Below the pieces are notes generated by a model, which saw only the letters and a program-made list of their open reading frames with translations, did no database searches and was not told where the DNA came from. 64,000 nt of DNA from Senimuribacter sp049852125 (lineage in GTDB: Bacteria; Bacillota; Clostridia; Peptostreptococcales; Anaerovoracaceae): positions 1,178,001 through 1,242,000 of the forward strand of contig NZ_CP187532.1 of assembly GCF_049852125.1 (NCBI RefSeq), given 5' to 3'. The stretch's first letter is position 1; the number at the start of each line of letters is the position of its first letter. The translations under genes and the position numbers were made by a program. This document shows, in pieces, positions 16,814-25,496 of the stretch.

Positions 16814-18085
16814 ATGTCAGAGAGATATGACGACAAGAAACAGCTGCGATGCTCTTTTTGCGGAAAACCGCAGAGCCAGGTACGCAGATTAGTTGCAGGA
16901 CCGGGAGTATATATCTGTGATGAATGTGTAGAAATGTGCATGGACATCGTGGAGGACGCGATCCGGGAGGAAGAAGCGACTACAAGTAATATAGAGTATG
17001 AGCTGCCGAAACCAAAAGACATCTTTCAAACTCTGTCCGACTATGTTATCGGTCAGGATACGGCAAAGAAGGCTTTGGCTGTGGCCGTTTATAATCACTA
17101 CAAGCGGATTAACGGTTTGAATGACAAAAATAGTGATGTTGATTTATCTAAGAGTAATATCGTCATGATTGGGCCAACCGGCTCCGGCAAGACGCTCTTA
17201 GCGCAGACCCTGGCTAAGATTCTCAATGTTCCTTTTGCCATTGCTGATGCTACAGCCTTAACAGAGGCAGGATACGTAGGCGAGGATGTAGAAAATATAT
17301 TACTTCGTTTGCTGCAGGCGGCGGACTATGATGTGGAGAAAGCACAGAAGGGTATTATCTATGTGGATGAGATCGATAAGATTTCCAGGAAATCCGACAA
17401 TCCTTCTATCACCAGGGATGTCAGCGGAGAAGGAGTACAGCAGGCTCTTCTGAAAATTTTAGAAGGTACTGTAGCCAACGTACCTCCGCAGGGCGGCAGA
17501 AAGCATCCGCATCAGGAATTTATCCAGTTTGATACGACCAACGTATTGTTTATTTGCGGAGGCGCTTTTGATGGACTGGAAAATATTATTCAGAGAAGGA
17601 TGGGAGAAAGAGTCATCGGATTTAATTCCGAACTGACCAGGATAAAGGAAACAGAAGAAAATCTGTTATCTCATATTCAACCGGAGGATTTGCTGAAGTT
17701 CGGTCTGATTCCGGAATTTATCGGCAGATTACCGGTGATCGTAACGTTGGAGGAACTCAACGAGGATGCTCTGGTTCGAATTATGAAGGAACCGAAAAAC
17801 GCTTTGATTAAGCAGTACAAAAAGCTGTTCGATCTGGACAATGTTGTTTTAGACATTGAAGACGATGCTGTAGCGGCTATTGCGAGAAAAGCATTGGAGC
17901 GGAAGACAGGAGCCAGAGGCCTGCGGAGTATTTTTGAAAAGGCTATGACGGACATCATGTTTGAGATCCCTTCGCGTGAAGACGTGAAAAAATGCATCAT
18001 AACGAAGGCGACCATTGAGTCGGAAACAGAACCCACGCTAGTTTTTGATGATGAGAAGAATAACAACGAGGCGGACGCTTCGTAA
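16814..18085 (+). CDS. clpX: ATP-dependent Clp protease ATP-binding subunit ClpX
   Basis: 423 residues. N-terminal C4 zinc domain (Cys13, 16, 35, 38), Walker A GPTGSGKT at about 120-127, Walker B IIYVDEIDK, the pore loop GYVGEDVE, and the IGF-like loop IGFNSE for ClpP docking, with sensor-2 RKTGARGLRS. Unfolds substrates for ClpP. A hairpin with short T tract follows before lon. Confidence 0.98.
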   Translation: MSERYDDKKQLRCSFCGKPQSQVRRLVAGPGVYICDECVEMCMDIVEDAIREEEATTSNIEYELPKPKDIFQTLSDYVIGQDTAKKALAVAVYNHYKRINGLNDKNSDVDLSKSNIVMIGPTGSGKTLLAQTLAKILNVPFAIADATALTEAGYVGEDVENILLRLLQAADYDVEKAQKGIIYVDEIDKISRKSDNPSITRDVSGEGVQQALLKILEGTVANVPPQGGRKHPHQEFIQFDTTNVLFICGGAFDGLENIIQRRMGERVIGFNSELTRIKETEENLLSHIQPEDLLKFGLIPEFIGRLPVIVTLEELNEDALVRIMKEPKNALIKQYKKLFDLDNVVLDIEDDAVAAIARKALERKTGARGLRSIFEKAMTDIMFEIPSREDVKKCIITKATIESETEPTLVFDDEKNNNEADAS

Positions 18086-18088
18086 TAC

Positions 18089-18112
18089 AGGCGGCATATG
18101 TCGCCTTGTTTT
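18089..18112 (+). terminator. Weak terminator or attenuator between clpX and lon
   Basis: A 7-bp stem (18089-18095 with 18100-18106) and loop ATAT, followed by TGTTTT. It would let lon be expressed at a lower level than clpPX. Confidence 0.5.
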
Positions 18113-18132
18113 AGAGGGAGGAGGAAAAGCGA

Positions 18133-20517
18133 ATGAGTGAAGAAAAGAAGGAAATGCAGGATCTTCAGAGTGGAGCAGAGCAACAGGAAGAAGAACTGGA
18201 GACTCCGGCTAAGGTCTATCCATGTATTCCGCTCAGAGGCGTAACAATTTTTCCTAATACAGTAGTTCATTTTGATATAGGAAGGGAGAAGTCGATCAGA
18301 GCGCTTGAGAAGGCAATGGCTGTGGATAAGCTGATGTTTGTTTCCAGTCAGAAGGATGACAATGTGCTGATTCCGACTTTTGATGATATTTATGAAACCG
18401 GCGCAGTAGTGAAGATCAAGCAGATGCTTAAAATTCAAGGCGATGCGGTGCGGGTTCTGGTGGAAGGTATTTGCAGAGCGAAACTGGAGGAGCGGATAAC
18501 AGAGGATACCTACATGTCCTGCAGAGTCTGCGAGTTAGACGAGAATATAGAGGTTGAGGCCTTATCCGCTAAGGACAAAGCGGCAATGCGGATTTTAAAT
18601 GATAATTTCGTGAAATACGCGGCTCTTAGCGGACAGGTAACGGATGAGACTGTGGAAAAGATTCTTTCCAGCCAGAAAGCCAATGTGGTGGCGGATAAGA
18701 TCGCCGATCAGATGGTTGTCTCTGTCTCACGAAAGCAAAGGGTTCTGGAGGAATTGGATTTTTCAGAGAGAATTCAGATGCTGGCCACTATGCTTGCGGA
18801 AGAAAATGAGATTTCCGTTATTGAGAAGGAGCTTTCTCAAAAGGTAAAGGAGAGTATCGATAATAACCAGAGAGAATATTTCCTGAGAGAAAAGATGAAA
18901 GCGATTCAGGAAGAACTGGGTGTCAATGAGGACGCCGGTATCGAAGCCGACGATTGGATACAGGCGCTGGAAGCGTTGAAGCTGGACGAGAAGGTTGCAG
19001 AGAAAATTAAAAAGGAAATCAGCAAATTCTCTAAAATGATGCCAAACTCGGCAGAGGCTACCGTTATCAGAAATTATGTGGAAACAATATTGGCTTTGCC
19101 TTGGAATACATCTTCAAAGGTGAATATCAACCTGAAAAAGGCAGAGAAGATTCTGGATCAGGATCATTATGGATTGGACAAGGTCAAAGAGCGCGTACTG
19201 GAATATTTGGCGGTAATTCATCTTTCTAAAGGAATCAAAGGACCGATTCTCTGTCTGGTAGGCCCCCCGGGCGTAGGAAAGACGTCCATTGCCAGGTCTA
19301 TTGCCAGAGCGTCGGGCAGAGAGTTTGTCAGGATGTCGTTAGGCGGCGTTCGAGATGAGGCTGAGATCCGCGGTCATAGAAGAACGTATATAGGCGCGAT
19401 TCCGGGCAGAGTTATTTCCTGCTTAAAGGATGCCGGAACAAACAATCCAGTATTTCTCTTTGACGAGGTCGATAAGATCGGAGCGGATTTTAAGGGCGAT
19501 CCGGCGTCGGCGCTGTTAGAAGTGTTGGATCCGGAACAGAACAATACCTTTACAGATCATTTTCTGGAAGTACCGTTTGACCTGTCGAAGGTAATGTTTA
19601 TTACTACAGCCAATTCTATTGACACCATTCCGCGGCCTTTATTGGACAGAATGGAAGTAGTAGAGGTTCCCGGCTATACAGAAGAAGAAAAAGTAAAGAT
19701 TGCACAGCGGTATCTGATACCGAAAAAGGTCAAGGAACATGGCCTGAAAAAAGAGAGCATCAAAATTTCTGAGAAATCTATTCGTGATCTGATTAACTAC
19801 TATACCAGAGAATCCGGTGTCAGAAATCTGGAGCGGGAGATCGCCAACCTGTGTCGTAAGGTGGCGAGAAAGATTGTTACAGGAAAGGCCAGAGGATACA
19901 GCATCACTCCGGCTAATTTGGAGAAGTATCTGGGTAAGCACCGTTTCCATTATGATATGGTAGAGGGTGAGAATCAGATAGGTGTAACAACGGGACTGGC
20001 ATGGACAGCTGTTGGCGGCGATACACTGCAAATTGAAACGACTGCTGTTGCAGGTACGGGGAAACTGGTCCTTACTGGACAGTTAGGCGACGTTATGCAG
20101 GAATCCGCGAAAGCAGGTATCAGCTATATTCGCTCAGTAGCAGATAGTCTTCAGATTGAAGAAGATTTCTATAAAAAGTATGACATTCATGTTCACGTGC
20201 CGGAAGGGGCTGTGCCAAAGGATGGTCCATCTGCGGGAGTTACCATGTGTACAGCAGTGATTTCAACTCTTACAGGAATTCCAGTGAGAAGGGATGTTGC
20301 AATGACCGGAGAGGTTACTCTGCGCGGCAAGGTATTGCCTGTAGGAGGAATTAGAGAAAAGGTTCTAGCGGCGCATCGCGCGGGCATCAAAAAGATCCTG
20401 CTTCCGAAAGCCAATGAGCCGGATATAGACGAGATTCCGCAGGTAGTAAAGAAACAATTGGATTTTGTTTTGATCGATAACGTAAGCCAGGCATTGGATG
20501 AAGCTTTGGTAAGATAG
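18133..20517 (+). CDS. lon: ATP-dependent protease La
   Basis: 794 residues, full length. The LON substrate-binding domain (about 30-220: YPCIPLRGVTIFPN), a coiled region, AAA+ domain with Walker A GPPGVGKTS and Walker B VFLFDEVDK, and the Ser-Lys dyad protease domain with PKDGPSAGVT and the Lys region GGIREKVLAAHRAG. Degrades misfolded and regulatory proteins. Good ribosome binding site (GAGGAGG). Confidence 0.98.
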   Translation: MSEEKKEMQDLQSGAEQQEEELETPAKVYPCIPLRGVTIFPNTVVHFDIGREKSIRALEKAMAVDKLMFVSSQKDDNVLIPTFDDIYETGAVVKIKQMLKIQGDAVRVLVEGICRAKLEERITEDTYMSCRVCELDENIEVEALSAKDKAAMRILNDNFVKYAALSGQVTDETVEKILSSQKANVVADKIADQMVVSVSRKQRVLEELDFSERIQMLATMLAEENEISVIEKELSQKVKESIDNNQREYFLREKMKAIQEELGVNEDAGIEADDWIQALEALKLDEKVAEKIKKEISKFSKMMPNSAEATVIRNYVETILALPWNTSSKVNINLKKAEKILDQDHYGLDKVKERVLEYLAVIHLSKGIKGPILCLVGPPGVGKTSIARSIARASGREFVRMSLGGVRDEAEIRGHRRTYIGAIPGRVISCLKDAGTNNPVFLFDEVDKIGADFKGDPASALLEVLDPEQNNTFTDHFLEVPFDLSKVMFITTANSIDTIPRPLLDRMEVVEVPGYTEEEKVKIAQRYLIPKKVKEHGLKKESIKISEKSIRDLINYYTRESGVRNLEREIANLCRKVARKIVTGKARGYSITPANLEKYLGKHRFHYDMVEGENQIGVTTGLAWTAVGGDTLQIETTAVAGTGKLVLTGQLGDVMQESAKAGISYIRSVADSLQIEEDFYKKYDIHVHVPEGAVPKDGPSAGVTMCTAVISTLTGIPVRRDVAMTGEVTLRGKVLPVGGIREKVLAAHRAGIKKILLPKANEPDIDEIPQVVKKQLDFVLIDNVSQALDEALVR

Positions 20518-20529
20518 TGGAGTGATCAT

Positions 20530-21117
20530 ATGAAAATTTTAAAATCTCAGCTTGATACTGTGGCGGTTAAACCGTCACAGTATCCGGCTGACACCATGGC
20601 GGAGATTGCCTTTGCAGGTAGATCCAACGTGGGAAAGTCCTCCCTGCTAAATCTTTTGACAGGGAGAAAGAAGCTGGCGAGAGTCAGCGGTAGTCCGGGA
20701 AAGACCAGAACTATTAACTTTTATCTGGTCAACGATACCTTTCGAATTGTTGATTTGCCAGGGTACGGATACGCCAAGGTGTCCAGGTCTGTGACAGATA
20801 ATTGGGGCGATATGATGGAACAATATCTGCAAAACCGGGAAGGACTGAAGAAGGTCATCCAGCTTGTGGATATTCGTCATAAGCCGACGGCGCAGGATGT
20901 TCAGATGTACGAGTATCTGCGTCATTATGGCCTTGACGGTATAGTCGTTGCAACAAAGGCGGACAAGGTATCACGCAATGAGGCGCAGAAAAACATGTCT
21001 GTCATAAGAAAAACTCTGCAGCTCACAGCGGATGATAAGATAATACCGGTTTCTGCTTTGAAAAAAACTGGTTATGAACAGCTTCTTTCGGAGATTGAGG
21101 ATATTCTGGAGGTTTAA
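20530..21117 (+). CDS. ysxC: Ribosome biogenesis GTP-binding protein YsxC/EngB
   Basis: 195 residues. G1 GRSNVGKSS, G3 DLPGYGYA, G4 TKADK, G5 VSALKK. Essential GTPase for 50S maturation. It ends the tig-clp-lon block as in many Firmicutes and runs directly into the DUF1232 gene. Confidence 0.96.
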   Translation: MKILKSQLDTVAVKPSQYPADTMAEIAFAGRSNVGKSSLLNLLTGRKKLARVSGSPGKTRTINFYLVNDTFRIVDLPGYGYAKVSRSVTDNWGDMMEQYLQNREGLKKVIQLVDIRHKPTAQDVQMYEYLRHYGLDGIVVATKADKVSRNEAQKNMSVIRKTLQLTADDKIIPVSALKKTGYEQLLSEIEDILEV

Positions 21118-21453
21118 ATGCAATTTATAAGTTTCAGGGTTATCATGAAAAGGATTGCGGCCATTACAAGCCTTCTAAAGGATAAGACAGTTCCGTTGAG
21201 AAAAAAGGCGTTGGTTATCTTTGGCATAATCTATTTGGTTTTGCCAGTGGATTTGATACCTCCGATACTGTTTCCGTTCGGCTTTATCGATGATTTAGTA
21301 CTATGGATCTTTATTCTTTGGCATCTGAAGGACGAGTTGGATCGTTATTGGATGGGAGAAAAAGCAGAAGATCTTTCGAAAAAATTTCGTGACAAGACCA
21401 TTGTCGAGGGTGTAGAATTTGATGTAGAAGATGATAGCGAGAAAAAGGAGTAG
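21118..21453 (+). CDS. DUF1232 (YkvA-like) membrane protein
   Basis: 111 residues. The DUF1232 core is visible as ALVIFGIIYLVLPVDLIP followed by FIDDLVLWIFILW, two short membrane helices with the typical P-x-D-L-I-P-D motif pattern. Function unknown in general. ATG directly after the ysxC stop; GGAGG at 21108-21112 supports this start. The C-terminus is charged and cytosolic. Confidence 0.8.
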   Translation: MQFISFRVIMKRIAAITSLLKDKTVPLRKKALVIFGIIYLVLPVDLIPPILFPFGFIDDLVLWIFILWHLKDELDRYWMGEKAEDLSKKFRDKTIVEGVEFDVEDDSEKKE

Positions 21454-21455
21454 TT

Positions 21456-21986
21456 ATGGCAAATCAGGAAGCAGTAGGAACTGTTCTGTTGACGCAGGAG
21501 CAGATATGGCAGAGAACAAAGGAACTGGGCAAAGAAATATCCAGAGATTATGCAGGTGAAGAAGTGATTCTTATCGGCACACTCAAAGGAGCGGTTATGT
21601 TTATGGCCGATCTGATGAAAAACATTGCTTTAGATATTCAAATTGATTTTATTTCGGCTTCCAGCTATGGCAGCGGTACCATCAGCTCAGGCAGCGTAAA
21701 AATTAAGAAGGATATCGAAATTGATATTACAGGTAAGAATGTGATCATTATCGAGGATATTATCGATACGGGAAATACTCTGAAGTACTTAAAAGAATAC
21801 TTTCTGTCAAAGAATCCCAAGTCTTTGAAAATTTGCACGCTTTTAGATAAGCCATCCAGGAGACAGGCTGACGTGACAGGCGACTACATAGGGTTTACTG
21901 TTGAAGATTTGTTTATCATCGGTTATGGTCTGGACTTTGATCAGAAATACAGGAATCTTCCATATATTAGTTATTTGGAAGGATAG
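21456..21986 (+). CDS. hpt: Hypoxanthine phosphoribosyltransferase
   Basis: 176 residues. PRPP-binding signature VIIIEDIIDTGNTL, purine-contact LLDKPSRRQ, and GYGLDFDQKYRNLPYI near the end. Converts hypoxanthine or guanine with PRPP to IMP or GMP. Start 2 bp after the DUF1232 gene, with AAGGAG overlapping its end. Confidence 0.96.
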   Translation: MANQEAVGTVLLTQEQIWQRTKELGKEISRDYAGEEVILIGTLKGAVMFMADLMKNIALDIQIDFISASSYGSGTISSGSVKIKKDIEIDITGKNVIIIEDIIDTGNTLKYLKEYFLSKNPKSLKICTLLDKPSRRQADVTGDYIGFTVEDLFIIGYGLDFDQKYRNLPYISYLEG

Positions 21987-22039
21987 TATAGATTCAAATT
22001 GTTTATAATAATTTTTTATGCAAAGGAGATATATTAGTT

Positions 22040-22612
22040 ATGGGTTATGAAGTAAAAATTGGCTTGTCCAACAAACACGTACATTTGAGCCAGGAGCATC
22101 TGGACATTCTGTTTGGAAAAGGCCACGAGCTGACGCCGACGAAGCCTCTGGTACAGCCGGGACAGTTTGCTTCCGAAGAAAAGGTAGATATCGTAGGTCC
22201 TAAAAAGACACTGTCAGGTATCAGAGTATTGGGCCCTGTTCGTAAGGAAACACAGGTTGAACTGGCTCTGACAGATGCCAGAACTATCGGTATCAAAGCG
22301 CCGGTGAGAGAGTCCGGCAAGCTGGACGGCACGCCGGGATGCAAACTGGTAGGCCCTTGCGGCGAGGTGGAGTTGGATCACGGTGTAATCGCGGCTCTGA
22401 GACATGTTCATTTAAATGACGCGCAGGCTGAAGAAGCCGGTGTGAAGGATGGAGACTGGGTTAGCATCAAGATTGGCGGAGAAAGAGGACTGGTCTTTGA
22501 TAACGTACTGGTAAGAGCCGGTGCAAAACACGAAAGAGAAGTTCATCTGGATACTGACGAAGGTAACGCGGCAGGATGCGGACCGGATGCAGTGTGCGAG
22601 ATCATAAAGTAG
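22040..22612 (+). CDS. pduL: Phosphate propanoyltransferase (PduL-type phosphotransacylase)
   Basis: 190 residues. Two beta-barrel repeats with zinc-binding histidines: GLSNKHVHLSQEHL in the first and LRHVHLNDAQAEEAG in the second, the family hallmark. It interconverts acyl-CoA and acyl-phosphate. No microcompartment shell gene is nearby and there is no N-terminal encapsulation peptide, so it probably acts as the housekeeping phosphotransacetylase supplying acetyl phosphate for acetate kinase (inference). Confidence 0.9.
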   Translation: MGYEVKIGLSNKHVHLSQEHLDILFGKGHELTPTKPLVQPGQFASEEKVDIVGPKKTLSGIRVLGPVRKETQVELALTDARTIGIKAPVRESGKLDGTPGCKLVGPCGEVELDHGVIAALRHVHLNDAQAEEAGVKDGDWVSIKIGGERGLVFDNVLVRAGAKHEREVHLDTDEGNAAGCGPDAVCEIIK

Positions 22613-22638
22613 TTACATAGCTTAAGTAGAAGATGGAA

Positions 22639-22663
22639 GGGATAGGCCGATGCGGTCTATCCC
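22639..22663 (+). other. Strong hairpin without T tract
   Basis: An 11-bp stem GGGATAGGCCG / CGGTCTATCCC with loop ATG between pduL and the DUF1461 gene. With no U run it is more likely an RNA processing or stability element than a terminator. Confidence 0.5.
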
Positions 22664-22690
22664 GCTTCACTAACGGAATAGGAGTAAGTT

Positions 22691-23353
22691 ATGCATAAGT
22701 TCAACTATTTTTGTTCCATCATTTTGATGATTACTTTACCTTTGATGATCTTTGTCTTGAGCTCCAACTTAGTATTAAGAGTGTCGGCCGTCTATACCTA
22801 TCATTTTAATGATAGTCAGGTTATTGACGAGATTCCGTATAATGTAACCAGCAGTCAAATGGCTGAAGGCATTGCTTCTTACTGGTCGTCTTTCAGTAAG
22901 GAGGCCTTTCAGGTTTATGAAGAAAATGGCGCTTATCAGGATCCCGTCTTTGAACAAGCGGAGCAAAAAGTTATGAAAAAGGTGAAAAATGCTCTTAATA
23001 TTGAGCTGGCCATGGGAGTTCTGTATTTGGCTGTTACTTTCGCGATTTATATTTATCTTCATAGAAGTGGATTTAGAGAAGCGCTTCATAACCGGAGCCG
23101 AGTGGGTCTTGTTGTTGGACTGCTCCTCCTGATCGCTCATGGTATTTGCTGGAATATCAAAAAGTATCGGCTATGGCTGTATTCTCATGTCGTCGGTATC
23201 GATTTGGCAAAGGACAGCACGCTGGCGATGGTATTGGGAGATCCGTTTTTTAAAACTTATGTGATTTTTTCATCTATCCTGGGCTTAGCGATACTGGCGG
23301 TTGTCTGTTATGTAAATTACCTGATGACCAAGCCGTCGAGGATATTTTACTGA
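22691..23353 (+). CDS. TIGR01906/DUF1461-like integral membrane protein
   Basis: 220 residues with about five hydrophobic segments: one near the N-terminus (ITLPLMIFVLSSNLVL), one at about 98-115, one at about 138-155 and one at about 185-210. A ~70-residue extracytoplasmic loop follows the first helix. The pattern (N-terminal anchor, HFND, later three helices) fits the TIGR01906 family, whose role is unknown. Assignment is from overall pattern, so moderate. Confidence 0.65.
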   Translation: MHKFNYFCSIILMITLPLMIFVLSSNLVLRVSAVYTYHFNDSQVIDEIPYNVTSSQMAEGIASYWSSFSKEAFQVYEENGAYQDPVFEQAEQKVMKKVKNALNIELAMGVLYLAVTFAIYIYLHRSGFREALHNRSRVGLVVGLLLLIAHGICWNIKKYRLWLYSHVVGIDLAKDSTLAMVLGDPFFKTYVIFSSILGLAILAVVCYVNYLMTKPSRIFY

Positions 23354-23377
23354 AGCGATATAGAGGGGGAAAAAGAA

Positions 23378-23935
23378 ATGGTATACGTTTTTTTAGCCAA
23401 TGGCTTTGAAGAAATTGAAGCTCTGACTGTGGTAGATCTGCTGAGAAGGGCCGAACTACAGGTCAAGACGGTTTCTATTATGGAGGAACGGCTGGTTTAC
23501 GGAGCGCATGGCATCGGTGTAGAGGCTGATATTCTTTTTGATCAGGGAGATTATGAGAGATGTGCTATGCTGGTATTACCTGGAGGGATGCCGGGAACAG
23601 TCAACCTCTGCAATCACCGTTCGCTGAATGAAGAATTGCGGCGGTTCTATACCGCGGGAAAGCCGGTGGCAGCGATTTGCGCAGCGCCGATGGTGCTGGC
23701 AAAGGCCGGAATTTTAGCGAAGCACCGGGCAACGATTTATACAGGCATGGAGGACGAATTGCTGGGAGCTGAACACGGCGAAGGCAATGTGGTGGTCAGC
23801 GGTAATGTGATTACCTCAAAAGGGCCGGGTACAGCAATGGATTTTGCGCTGTCTGTCATTGAATATTTGAAGGGAAAGGAAGCGGCGGCTGCAGTATCAA
23901 AGGAGCTGCTGTATGGAGGCTGCGATGAATTATAA
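23378..23935 (+). CDS. DJ-1 family protein (YajL/PfpI superfamily)
   Basis: 185 residues. Starts VYVFLANGFEEIEALTVVDLLRRA, has MLVLPGGMPG and the nucleophile elbow AAICAAPMVLAKAG with the reactive cysteine near residue 106. Bacterial relatives protect against glyoxal and oxidative damage or act as chaperones. AGAGGGGG serves as ribosome binding site. It overlaps the PHP gene by 11 bp. Confidence 0.9.
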   Translation: MVYVFLANGFEEIEALTVVDLLRRAELQVKTVSIMEERLVYGAHGIGVEADILFDQGDYERCAMLVLPGGMPGTVNLCNHRSLNEELRRFYTAGKPVAAICAAPMVLAKAGILAKHRATIYTGMEDELLGAEHGEGNVVVSGNVITSKGPGTAMDFALSVIEYLKGKEAAAAVSKELLYGGCDEL

Positions 23936-24698
23936 GTCGGATTATCATATTCATACCTGGTATTCTGATGGTACGATGAAGCCTACGGCTGTTGTCAGAA
24001 GGTATAAAGATCGTGAATACGATATGATTGCGATCACAGACCATGACGGTGTGGATGGCATCAAGGAGGCTGAGATAGCGGGAGAGGCTTTGGAGATCAA
24101 AGTAATTCCAGGCGTAGAGCTGGGCACGGCATATGACCTGGACGGAAAAGCCTTAGAACTGCATATCCTGGGATATTACATCGACACGGAGAACAAAGCC
24201 TTGACAGACACACTTTGCTGGGCTAGAGAACAGAGAAACGCGCGCAATGAGAAATTGCTGGCATATCTCAATAACTTGGGCTATGCTCTGTCGAAAGCTG
24301 ATCTGTTTCAGCGGCCGGAGCAAACATACGTTGGAAAGCCTGATTTTGTGCGTGCCCTGGCGGCGAAAGGGTATGATATTGCTGACGTGTGGTCTCTGCT
24401 TGATGGTGTAAAGCGTGAGATGATGCCATCAAGTAAAGCTATTGAGGTAATCAAAAGCGCAGGCGGTATCGCGGTATTAGCGCATCCCATGAAGACGAAG
24501 GATTTGCCACCGAGAGACACGGATGCGTTTTGGCAGGCGCTGGATGCTATTGTTCGCGATTTAAAGAAATGCGGACTTGGCGGTCTGGAATGTTATCATC
24601 CGTCGGCATCTGAAGATGAAAGCTTGAAGCTGGTTATTTTGGCAGGGAAATATCATCTGCATATTACAGAAGGATCGGACTTTCACGGAGACAAATAA
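23925..24698 (+). CDS. PHP-domain phosphoesterase, probably frameshifted at its extreme C-terminus
   Basis: 257 residues from ATG 23925 (GGAGG 23915-23919). Metal motifs DYHIHTWYSDG, ITDHDGVDG, PGVELG, LAHPMK and EGSDFHGD mark the 3',5'-nucleoside bisphosphate phosphatase / YciV type of PHP protein. The family normally continues SDFHGxNKP...; here a TAA follows SDFHGDK at once, while the +1 frame continues as NKSIAAQFDAAIAEYK before its own stop at 24742-24744. All metal ligands precede the break, so activity may remain. Confidence 0.8.
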   Translation: MNYKSDYHIHTWYSDGTMKPTAVVRRYKDREYDMIAITDHDGVDGIKEAEIAGEALEIKVIPGVELGTAYDLDGKALELHILGYYIDTENKALTDTLCWAREQRNARNEKLLAYLNNLGYALSKADLFQRPEQTYVGKPDFVRALAAKGYDIADVWSLLDGVKREMMPSSKAIEVIKSAGGIAVLAHPMKTKDLPPRDTDAFWQALDAIVRDLKKCGLGGLECYHPSASEDESLKLVILAGKYHLHITEGSDFHGDK

Positions 24699-24702
24699 AT
24701 CG

Positions 24703-24728
24703 ATTGCCGCACAATTTGACGCGGCAAT
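24703..24728 (+). repeat. 8-bp inverted repeat within the shifted PHP tail
   Basis: ATTGCCGC (24703-24710) and GCGGCAAT (24721-24728) can form a hairpin; no T tract follows. It lies in the apparent +1-frame tail of the PHP gene. Confidence 0.5.
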
Positions 24729-24746
24729 TGCAGAGTATAAATAAGT

Positions 24747-24781
24747 GGGAAGTATCTGAAAACAATACTTCCTGTTTTTTT
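24747..24781 (+). terminator. Rho-independent terminator after the PHP gene
   Basis: GGAAGTAT (24748-24755) with ATACTTCC (24765-24772), followed by TGTTTTTTT. Confidence 0.88.
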
Positions 24782-24888
24782 CGCCCAAAATTCAGCCTTT
24801 AACCGTATTTGTATATAGCTGAGGTTTCTTTGACAAATAAATTAAGATGACTTTTTTGTGTGGTCGTGTCACAAAACAAAGGGAAGCT

Positions 24889-24917
24889 TTGTTATATTAA
24901 TAGAAGAATGGTATAAT
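24889..24917 (+). promoter_or_regulatory. Promoter of the sigma factor operon, extended -10
   Basis: TTGTTA (24889-24894), 17-bp spacer, TGG-TATAAT (24909-24917). A vegetative promoter rather than an ECF-type autoregulated one. Confidence 0.85.
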
Positions 24918-24959
24918 TAAAAAATAGGCTGATCAGGATTTGTAAGGAGACCATGTGAA

Positions 24960-25496
24960 GTGAGAGACGAGAGAGATAAACTTGTAGAAGATATTTTGCA
25001 GAAGTATGGCAAACTGATGAGAAAACTGGCTTATGAAGTTTTGCGGGATTGGAATGAAGCAGAGGATGTGATGCAGACCGTGCTTCTGTCTATTGTTTCA
25101 CGGCATCAGGAACGCACGCAGATGCCGGAAAACTTTTTTCGATCGTATTTATGTACAGCGGTAAAGCATGCTGCGATAAATCTGTATCATCAAAAACATC
25201 AAAGCAAGGAATTACCTACGGATCCCTTTTCTATGCGTCAGCTGACCATGGATCAGGTGGACATGCAATCCTATGAGGATCGATATGGATTTAGCCTGGA
25301 GATGGGTGAATTGATTGAATCTCTTGATAGTATCGACAGAGATATTATACGTTTGAAGATAGGAATGGGTTATAGTCACAGGGAGGTGGCCGTTGCTGTA
25401 GGAAAGAGTGAGGACGCGGTGAGGAAGAGGCTGGAAAGGGCGGTAAAGAAGCTGCAAGTGATTTTGTTGGAAAAGGAGGTGGAGCGAGATGATTAA
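24960..25496 (+). CDS. RNA polymerase sigma factor, sigma-70 family (ECF-like)
   Basis: 178 residues. Region 2 reads LAYEVLRDWNEAEDVMQTVLLSIV and region 4 IIRLKIGMGYSHREVAVAVG with SEDAVRKRLERAVKKL, the HTH. Start is GTG 24960, 10 bp after AAGGAG; the nearer ATG (24953) is followed at once by TGA. The next gene encodes a membrane protein with a cytosolic N-terminus, the likely anti-sigma factor, and overlaps by 8 bp. Target promoters are unknown. Confidence 0.88.
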   Translation: MRDERDKLVEDILQKYGKLMRKLAYEVLRDWNEAEDVMQTVLLSIVSRHQERTQMPENFFRSYLCTAVKHAAINLYHQKHQSKELPTDPFSMRQLTMDQVDMQSYEDRYGFSLEMGELIESLDSIDRDIIRLKIGMGYSHREVAVAVGKSEDAVRKRLERAVKKLQVILLEKEVERDD

